Assembly: GCA_031431235.1 (NCBI GenBank)
Contig: JANPDA010000392.1
Coordinates: 1 to 5,542, forward strand
Direction: 5' to 3'
From: JANNSW01 sp031431235
GTDB taxonomy: Bacteria > Pseudomonadota > Alphaproteobacteria > Rhizobiales > Hyphomicrobiaceae
Length of the DNA stretch: 5,542 nt
Of this stretch, positions 1 through 5,542 are shown piece after piece (position 1 is the stretch's first letter; each line of letters begins with the position of its first letter). The position numbers were made by a program, and so were the translations under genes. The notes under the pieces were generated by a model that was not told the DNA's origin, searched no databases, and saw nothing but the letters and a program-made list of their open reading frames with translations.

Positions 1-1
1 C

Positions 2-58
2 CATACGACCGCGGAGCTGACGGACGCAAAAAACCGGATCAAGCAGTTGGGTGGGTAG
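2..58 (+). CDS. 3' end of an unidentified gene (partial)
   Basis: A reading frame enters from the left edge and ends at TAG 56-58. It encodes 18 residues, [18 protein letters not shown], and I do not recognise the family. The short segment is polar, helix-like and rich in Lys/Arg/Asp, which suits a protein C-terminus. Its stop lies 5 nt before the first heptamer of the inverted array that starts at 64, the position expected for a gene end followed by a hairpin. If real, the gene converges on epmA. A second frame (frame 1) is also open across this stretch, so the frame choice rests on the stop position and the residue composition. Only the sequence to the left can settle it. Confidence 0.35.
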   Translation, partial: HTTAELTDAKNRIKQLGG

Positions 59-63
59 GAAGA

Positions 64-1202
<1,139 letters not shown>

Positions 1203-1362
1203 GCATTGGCTCCAGCGCAATCACAACTCATGGGGCTTGGCGTCACACCCAGCCTTCTATAGTTTGCGCGACGAAGATTCGAGGTTGCGGAGCGCGCAAG
1301 GGCGGGCGACGTGATGACCTCGCCAGCAATCCGCACACCAGTTCTCCAAAGGGAGCATTTCC
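1203..1362. promoter_or_regulatory. Divergent epmA-efp intergenic region with candidate promoters
   Basis: This 160-bp spacer separates the two start codons and must hold the promoters of both genes. The best + strand candidate is TTGGCG (1237-1242), a 15-nt spacer, then TATAGT (1258-1263), giving efp a leader of roughly 90 nt. The central CTATAG (1257-1262) is an exact palindrome, so the same hexamer could serve as a -10 element for epmA on the - strand. I see no good -35 in that direction. A small hairpin, TTGCG/CGCAA (1285-1299), lies in the efp leader. The efp ribosome binding site GGGAG is at 1351-1355. These promoter calls come from reading by eye and are tentative. Confidence 0.4.
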
Positions 1363-1932
1363 GTGGCCAAGGTCGCCGCCAACCAGCTTCGCAAAGGCAA
1401 CGTCGTCGAGAAGGATGGCGACCTCTATGTCGTCCTCTTTGCGGAAAGCATCCATCCGGGCAAGGGTACGCCCGTCACCCAGCTCGACATGCGGCGCATC
1501 CGCGACGGCGTCAAGGTCTCCGACCGTTACAAGACGACGGATTCGGTCGAGCGCGCCTACATCGAGGACCGCGACTTCCAGTATCTCTATCAGGACGGCG
1601 AGGCTTTCGTGTTCATGAACGCGGAGACCTTCGACCAGGTGAACGTCCCCGGCGATGTGGTCGGAGAGCAGTCGATCTATCTGCAGGAGAGCATGACGGT
1701 GAAGCTCTCGATGTTCGATGGCAACCCGGTTGCGATCGAGATGCCGCAGCGCGTGACGCTCGAGATCACGCAGACAGAGCCGACCGTGAAGGGCCAGACG
1801 GCATCGTCGTCCTACAAGCCCGCGATCCTGACGAACGGCGTGCGCACAATGGTGCCGGGCCACATCTCGGTCGGCACCAAGATCGTGGTGATGACGACCG
1901 ACGGCTCCTATGTGGAGCGGGCGAAGGGGTAG
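1363..1932 (+). CDS. efp: Elongation factor P
   Basis: EF-P binds ribosomes stalled on polyproline stretches, between the P and E sites, and stimulates peptide bond formation. The 189-residue length is normal for the family. The N-terminal KOW-like domain (about 1-62) carries HPGKGTP, placing the modifiable lysine at Lys34, the same number as in E. coli; this residue is the target of EpmA. The first OB domain covers about 65-127. The second OB domain (about 130-186) has the family pattern [33 protein letters not shown], interrupted here only by normal variation. The start is GTG at 1363, with GGGAG at 1351-1355 seven nucleotides upstream. The divergent neighbour epmA encodes its modifying enzyme. 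The gene ends at TAG 1930-1932, four bases before the heptamer hairpin that probably terminates its transcript. Confidence 0.97.
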   Translation: MAKVAANQLRKGNVVEKDGDLYVVLFAESIHPGKGTPVTQLDMRRIRDGVKVSDRYKTTDSVERAYIEDRDFQYLYQDGEAFVFMNAETFDQVNVPGDVVGEQSIYLQESMTVKLSMFDGNPVAIEMPQRVTLEITQTEPTVKGQTASSSYKPAILTNGVRTMVPGHISVGTKIVVMTTDGSYVERAKG

Positions 1933-1935
1933 CAT

Positions 1936-2010
1936 GCGTGAGGTGCGAGGTGTGAATTGTGAGGCGTGAGTAGGCCAAGAGCAAAACAACTCACAACTCA
2001 CCACTCACAC
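1936..2010. repeat. Inverted array of 7-bp repeats (GTGAGNN / CTCACNN type)
   Basis: The left units are at 1936, 1943, 1950, 1957 and 1964 (GCGTGAG, GTGCGAG, GTGTGAA, TTGTGAG, GCGTGAG). The right units are at 1990, 1997 and 2004 (CTCACAA, CTCACCA, CTCACAC). The layout matches the array at 64-182 in 7-bp period, opposed arms, unequal copy number and placement at a gene end, but the core is GTGAG rather than GGCAG. The units are more diverged from each other than in the first array, which suggests an older copy or constraint from the terminator role. Confidence 0.85.
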
Positions 2011-2018
2011 CTTTTTTT
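1936..2018 (+). terminator. Heptamer-built hairpin plus T7 run: probable efp terminator
   Basis: The left arm has five 7-bp units (1936-1970) with consensus NNGTGAG. The right arm has three complementary units (1990-2010) of type CTCACNN, with a 19-nt loop between. Positions 1950-1970 can pair with 1990-2010 at 17 of 21 positions, and seven T bases follow immediately (2012-2018). On the + strand this is the layout of a Rho-independent terminator, starting 4 nt after the efp stop. On the - strand no U run follows the arms, so antiporter transcripts would be ended less efficiently or in another way. The right arm and the T run lie inside the convergent antiporter gene: the T run encodes its Lys-Lys and the right arm holds its stop codon. 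Confidence 0.75.
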
Positions 2019-3819
2019 CCGCTTCCAGCCGGTCGACGTCTTGCCGGAACAGCTCGTCGAGCTCCTCGCTCGCCTTGCGGGCGATGGTCTGGAGCTTCTC
2101 GGTGTCGCTGGCATGGATGAAGTCTTCCGCCAGCCGCTTCTCGTCATAGGCTTTGAAGGTCGCAACCAATTGCCGGGCTTCGGGCTCCGGCAGTCCCACC
2201 CCCCGCAGCAGCTCGTGCGTCAGGTCGAGCGCCGAGAGAAAGGTCTCGCGCCGGATCACCTGGACGCCGGCCGCCATCAGGCGATAGGTGTGCTGGCGGT
2301 CGCGGGCACGCGCGAAGATCCTGAGCAGGGGATAGTGGCGGCGGATCACCTCGGCCGTCTTGACCGAGACCTCGACATCGGAAATCGCCAGCACGAACGC
2401 GCGTGCCTTCCCGATCTCTGCCGCCTCCAGGATCTCGATGCGCGAGGTATCCCCGTAGTAGGCGCGGTTGCCGAAGCGCCGAACGAGGTCGATCTGGGCG
2501 GGATCCATGTCGAGTGCCGTGAATGGAATGCCGCGAGCGCGCAGGATGCGCGCCACGATCTGGCCGAAGCGGCCGAAGCCCGCGATCACCACATGCTCCG
2601 CCTCCTTGGGCGGGGTTTCGAACGCCGGCAAGGGTTTGGGCTGCAGGCGCAGGTACAGATCGTCGAGGAGGAGGAGGAGCGGTGTCACCATCATCGACAG
2701 CGTCACGATGACCGCGAGCTCGTTGGCGAGATAGCCGGGCAGCACATAGTCGGCGGTCGCGGCCGAGAGCACCACGAACACGAACTCGCCTGCCTGCGAG
2801 CAGATGATCGCAAAGCGCCGGGCCGAACCACTCGCCAGACCATAAGCCCGCCCGATCCCATAGAGGATGACGGCTTTCAAGAGCACGAGCCCGAGCACGG
2901 CAAGCGCGATCCGGAGCGGATCGTCGAGCACGACCTGGAAATTCAGCAGCATCCCCACCGCCGTGAAGAAGAGGCCGAGCAGCAGGCCGACGAACGGCTC
3001 GAGATTGGCCTCGATCTCGTGACGGAAATCGGATTCCGAGAGCGCGACGCCAGCAAGGAACCCGCCCAGCGCCGCCGAGATCCCGATCGATTGCATGGTG
3101 AGTGCGGCCAGCACGACAATCAGCAGCGTTGCAGCCGTCATGGCTTCGCGCAGGCCCGTGCGCGCAACGAGCTTCAGCAGCGGATTGACGCCGAAACGGC
3201 CGCCAAGCGCTGCCACGGCGATGCCCATCAGCGCCAGCAACACCGAGCCGGGACTGAGCAACGCCGCGCCCCCGCCGCCATAGGGGGCGAGCGCCGGCAC
3301 CAGCGCAATCATCGGGATCGCCGCCATATCCTGGAACAGCAGCACCGCAAAGGCGAGCCGGCCGTGCCGCCCCTTCAGCTCACCCCGCTCACGCAGCACC
3401 TGCAACGCAAAGGCGGTCGATGACAGCGACAGCAGGAAGCCGATGAAGATCGCGCGCTGCTCGTGAAAGCCGATCAGCAGGCAGGCAATCGACAGCACGA
3501 TGCCGGTCAACACCACCTGCATGCCGCCAAACCCGAAAACCGGCACGCGCATGAACCAGAGCCGGTGGGGTTGCAGCTCGAGACCGATCAGGAAGAGGAA
3601 CAGCACGACACCGAACTCGGCGATGTGCAGCACGTCGCCGGGAGCATAGAGCGCATAGCCGAGCCCATAGGGTCCAATCAGTGCTCCAGCCGCCAGATAG
3701 CCGACGACCGAGCCGACCTGCAGGCGCTTGGCGAGCGGGGCAATCAACGCCGCGCCACTCAGAAAAATCGCCGCTTGCGCCAGATAGGACGCCCCGATTG
3801 CGACGGTGTCGGCAGCCAT
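2005..3819 (-). CDS. KefB/KefC-type K+/H+ antiporter, CPA2 family, with TrkA-N domain
   Basis: This inner-membrane monovalent cation:proton antiporter of the CPA2 family probably exports K+ in exchange for H+. The 604-residue product has about 12-13 hydrophobic segments in residues 8-390, then a cytosolic Rossmann-type TrkA-N/RCK domain from about 408. Visible features are FGVVLFLFLIGLEL (69-82), LSLSSTAFALQVL (130-142), the antiporter core pair Gln163-Asp164 in FAVLLFQDMAAIP, and the nucleotide-binding glycines GFGRFG (414-419) with the acidic Asp437. A Kef-style regulatory loop reads HEIEANLEP (267-275). A charged helical tail ends in EAEKKV. The start ATG at 3817-3819 has GAGGGG (3826-3831) 6 nt upstream, overlapping the preceding gene's stop. 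It lies 12 nt after the PLP enzyme gene, so it is the last gene of the operon. No KefF or KefG partner gene is nearby. Glutathione gating as in E. coli Kef is possible but not shown. Confidence 0.9.
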   Translation of the reverse strand: MAADTVAIGASYLAQAAIFLSGAALIAPLAKRLQVGSVVGYLAAGALIGPYGLGYALYAPGDVLHIAEFGVVLFLFLIGLELQPHRLWFMRVPVFGFGGMQVVLTGIVLSIACLLIGFHEQRAIFIGFLLSLSSTAFALQVLRERGELKGRHGRLAFAVLLFQDMAAIPMIALVPALAPYGGGGAALLSPGSVLLALMGIAVAALGGRFGVNPLLKLVARTGLREAMTAATLLIVVLAALTMQSIGISAALGGFLAGVALSESDFRHEIEANLEPFVGLLLGLFFTAVGMLLNFQVVLDDPLRIALAVLGLVLLKAVILYGIGRAYGLASGSARRFAIICSQAGEFVFVVLSAATADYVLPGYLANELAVIVTLSMMVTPLLLLLDDLYLRLQPKPLPAFETPPKEAEHVVIAGFGRFGQIVARILRARGIPFTALDMDPAQIDLVRRFGNRAYYGDTSRIEILEAAEIGKARAFVLAISDVEVSVKTAEVIRRHYPLLRIFARARDRQHTYRLMAAGVQVIRRETFLSALDLTHELLRGVGLPEPEARQLVATFKAYDEKRLAEDFIHASDTEKLQTIARKASEELDELFRQDVDRLEAEKKV

Positions 3820-3831
3820 CGGCGTCCCCTC

Positions 3832-4989
3832 TCAGATCGACTCCAACGCCTGCTCCAGATCGGCGATCAGGTCGGAAACATGCTCGATCCCGATCGAGAG
3901 GCGGATCAGGTTGGGCGGGATCGGCGAATCGGGCGCTTCGACCGTCTTCCTGTGCTCGATCAGGCTCTCCACGCCCCCGAGCGAGGTCGCCGGATAAAAC
4001 ACCTTGGCCGCGCCCGCGACACGCCGTCCCTCCACTTCCCCGCCCTTGACGAGGATCGACATCATGCCACCGAACCCGCCCGTCATCTGGCGCCTGGCGA
4101 TGGCATGGCCCGGATGGCTCGCCAGGCCCGGATAGATCACCCGCTCGAGCTTCTGGTGGCCCTCGAAGTGCCTGGCGATCGCGAGCGCGTTCCCCGACTG
4201 GCGCTCGAAGCGCACGAACAGCGTCCGCATGCCACGCACCAGCAGCCAGGCTTCGAAAGCGCCGAGCACCGCGCCCTGCTGCCTCCGGATGAAATGGATC
4301 TCATCGAAGCGGGGACTGATCTCGCGCACCGACACGACGCCCCCTGTCATGTCTGAGTGCCCATTGAGGAACTTGGTCACCGAATGGACCACAATGTCGG
4401 CGCCCAGACCGAGAGCGCGCGTCGTGCACGGCGGCGCGTTGGTGCCATCCACTCCCAGGATCGCACCGGCGCCGTGGGCAATCGCCGCCGCCTCCGCGAT
4501 ATCCACCACCTCGAAGGTCGGATTGGCCGGTGTCTCGATCCAGACGAGGGAGGTCTTGCCCGGCCGGACGGCCTTGCGCAGCGTCGAGATATCGCCCTGG
4601 TCGAACTGGGCGATCTCGAAACCCTTGTGCTCGGCGAGGCGGCGCAACCAGAGCAGGGCACCGAAATACATGATCCGCGGCACCACGACGTGCTCGCCGG
4701 GCTTGACGGTATCGAACACGGCCGCGATGGCGGCCAGGCCCGTCCCGAACAGGCGCGTCGCCGCCGCGCCTTCGAGCTTTTGGATGATACTCTCGGCAAG
4801 ATTGATCGTCGGGCTATCATAGCGGGAGTAGTTGTGCTCGCTGATCAGCTCGTAGCTCTCGTTGCGGGCAAACGTCGAGGTCGGATGGATGGGCGGGGCG
4901 ACAGCGCCTGTCTCCTTGTCGAGAAAGTGGAGCGCTTGGGCCGCATCGGTTTCGGGCGCGAGGCTGCGATTGGTCCGGTTGGTCGTCAT
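3832..4989 (-). CDS. PLP-dependent trans-sulfuration enzyme (cystathionine beta-lyase/gamma-synthase family)
   Basis: This is a Cys/Met-metabolism PLP enzyme, fold type I, 385 residues, a normal length. Such enzymes form or cleave cystathionine or related thioethers in the cytoplasm. Visible features are YSRYDSPT (54-61, phosphate-binding Tyr/Arg of the partner subunit), FGTGLAAI (81-88), Asp181 in VDGTNAPP (pyridine nitrogen contact), the Schiff-base Lys206 in HSVTKFLNGHSD, TSLGGVES (335-342), and Arg363 in LIRLSIGIE (substrate carboxylate). ATG 4987-4989 is chosen because AAGGAG (4995-5000) lies 5 nt upstream; a longer in-frame start at 5040 would overlap DUF3253 and add an atypical leader. 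Several usual family positions differ, namely DGT for DNT and MYFG for the usual YGG region, so the exact reaction (beta-lyase, gamma-lyase, gamma-synthase or sulfhydrylase) cannot be assigned. It sits between DUF3253 and the antiporter gene. Confidence 0.88.
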   Translation of the reverse strand: MTTNRTNRSLAPETDAAQALHFLDKETGAVAPPIHPTSTFARNESYELISEHNYSRYDSPTINLAESIIQKLEGAAATRLFGTGLAAIAAVFDTVKPGEHVVVPRIMYFGALLWLRRLAEHKGFEIAQFDQGDISTLRKAVRPGKTSLVWIETPANPTFEVVDIAEAAAIAHGAGAILGVDGTNAPPCTTRALGLGADIVVHSVTKFLNGHSDMTGGVVSVREISPRFDEIHFIRRQQGAVLGAFEAWLLVRGMRTLFVRFERQSGNALAIARHFEGHQKLERVIYPGLASHPGHAIARRQMTGGFGGMMSILVKGGEVEGRRVAGAAKVFYPATSLGGVESLIEHRKTVEAPDSPIPPNLIRLSIGIEHVSDLIADLEQALESI

Positions 4990-4999
4990 GACGGCTCCT

Positions 5000-5329
5000 T
5001 CATTCCTGCCCATTCTCGACGACGCCTGCAGGCGCGCCATTCACAGTCTCGTTGTCGCCGAAGCGCGGCCCTCGCGCCAGTCGCACGACGCCACGCATGG
5101 CGACTGGCTCGATCGGCTTGCCGTGCCGCAGGATCACCACGGTGCCACTCGTCGCGAGGCGGGCGGCGACGGCCCTCGTCGTTGTCAACCAGGAACGCCA
5201 GGGCCCGCTCTCTCCGAGCAGACGCCGCGGCACCTCGGAGGGGCAGATCGACCGGCCCGCCTCGCGCTCGCCAAGGAGAGCGATGATGGCCTGCTCGATC
5301 CGGGTATCGGTCAGCTTCGTGCGATCCAT
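5000..5329 (-). CDS. DUF3253 family small protein
   Basis: This 109-residue protein has the pattern of the DUF3253 family, a small predicted winged-helix fold of unknown function. Typical elements are RIEQAIIALLGER (10-22), the SICPSEV motif (about 27-33), a conserved Trp, RAVAARLA (about 52-59), and the closing strand pair V-I-L-R-H-G-K-P-I-E-P followed by MRGVVRLARG. Beyond this comes an acidic, probably disordered tail of about 20 residues. The start ATG 5327-5329 lies inside the photolyase gene, overlapping its last 19 nt. Only a poorly spaced AGGG precedes it, so translation probably depends on coupling to the photolyase. Its stop TGA (5000-5002) runs directly into the ribosome binding site of the next gene. 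A DNA-binding role would fit a winged helix but is not shown. Confidence 0.8.
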   Translation of the reverse strand: MDRTKLTDTRIEQAIIALLGEREAGRSICPSEVPRRLLGESGPWRSWLTTTRAVAARLATSGTVVILRHGKPIEPVAMRGVVRLARGPRFGDNETVNGAPAGVVENGQE

Positions 5330-5542
5330 GCCCTGCTGATAGCCCGACCGGCCGTCGAGGTCACGCCATCGCGCGCACCTTTCACACTTTCATACGCCAC
5401 CAGCGCTGCCGCACGCGCCTTCGCATGATCGACGATCGGCTGCGGATAGGTTTCACCGAGCCGGACGCCGGCCTCGGCGAGAACCATCGGCGGCGCTTCC
5501 CACGGCGCATGAATGAGCGCGGCCGGCAGGCGCGAAAGCTCC
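5311..5542 (-). CDS. phrB: Deoxyribodipyrimidine photolyase, C-terminal part (partial)
   Basis: This gene begins beyond the right edge; only its last 76 codons are present. The frame is not obvious from start-codon-based searching because it has no start here. It reads ELSRLPAALIHAPWEAP, then VLAEAGVRLGETYPQPIVDHAKAR and AAALVAYESVK. This matches the end of class I CPD photolyases, where E. coli PhrB has a corresponding HEPW...AGVTLDYPQPIVEHKEAR...AAYE segment. These enzymes use FADH2 and blue light to split cyclobutane pyrimidine dimers. The catalytic FAD pocket lies outside the window, so a cryptochrome-like paralogue is not excluded. After the conserved end there is an extra tail of about 22 residues (GARDGVTSTAGRAISRAWIARS), and TGA 5311-5313 lies within the DUF3253 start region. 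It is the first visible gene of the - strand operon. Confidence 0.85.
   Translation of the reverse strand, partial: ELSRLPAALIHAPWEAPPMVLAEAGVRLGETYPQPIVDHAKARAAALVAYESVKGARDGVTSTAGRAISRAWIARS

Noticed and set aside
1203..1220. Upstream TTG start for epmA adding six residues
   Set aside because: The ATG at 1200-1202 has GGAG at 7 nt, and the added residues do not match the family's N-terminus.
1285..1299. Hairpin in the efp leader as a riboswitch or attenuator
   Set aside because: It is only a 5-bp stem with a 5-nt loop, without a T run or any known riboswitch pattern.
1966..3423. Long + strand open frame opposite the antiporter gene
   Set aside because: It is antisense to a clear membrane antiporter. 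Its product is an implausible run of His, Arg, Gln and Glu with no recognisable domain, as expected of a shadow frame in GC-rich DNA.
4990..5040. Upstream ATG at 5038-5040 for the PLP enzyme
   Set aside because: It would overlap DUF3253 by 41 nt, and a strong AAGGAG lies 5 nt before the ATG at 4987-4989.
5330..5390. Cys-rich in-frame stretch upstream of DUF3253 as a DUF2256-like domain
   Set aside because: The frame has a TGA and no usable start codon before the DUF3253 ATG, and the two cysteines do not fit the DUF2256 zinc pattern. The DNA is the photolyase end in another frame.

Overview
The window reads as chromosomal DNA of a GC-rich alphaproteobacterium, most likely from the Hyphomicrobiales/Rhizobiales side. 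This is inferred from the GC-rich codon use, the protein sequence style and the gene set; no rRNA or marker gene fixes the genus. Coding density is high, and no phage, transposon or CRISPR element is present.

Left part (1-2010). A short 3' end of an unidentified + strand gene stops at position 58. It is followed by an inverted array of 7-bp repeats (64-182). The - strand gene epmA runs into this array, and its last residues and stop codon are made of repeat units. A divergent intergenic region of about 160 bp separates epmA from efp (+), which encodes elongation factor P. EpmA attaches lysine to EF-P, so enzyme and substrate sit back to back. The EF-P target lysine (Lys34) is present. The third usual partner, EpmB (lysine 2,3-aminomutase), is not visible.

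Middle (1933-2010). efp and the next gene converge on a second inverted heptamer array. Its sequence differs from the first, but the design is the same. It is followed by a T7 run, so it looks like the efp terminator. It overlaps the last codons of the convergent antiporter gene.

Right part (2005-5542). Four tightly packed - strand genes look like one operon. In transcription order they are a DNA photolyase (only the last 76 residues are in the window), a small DUF3253 protein, a PLP-dependent trans-sulfuration (Cys/Met metabolism) enzyme, and a KefB/KefC-type K+/H+ antiporter with a C-terminal TrkA-N/RCK domain. The first junction overlaps by 19 nt. The next two have gaps of 10 and 12 nt, with each ribosome binding site starting at the upstream stop codon. 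The content suggests stress handling (light-damaged DNA, thiol metabolism, potassium/pH), but that functional link is inference.

The protein-coding genes are mostly ordinary. The most unusual signal is the pair of heptamer inverted-repeat arrays. Each sits at a gene end, each supplies the stop codon of a neighbouring gene, and each carries stop codons in all three frames because 7 is not a multiple of 3.
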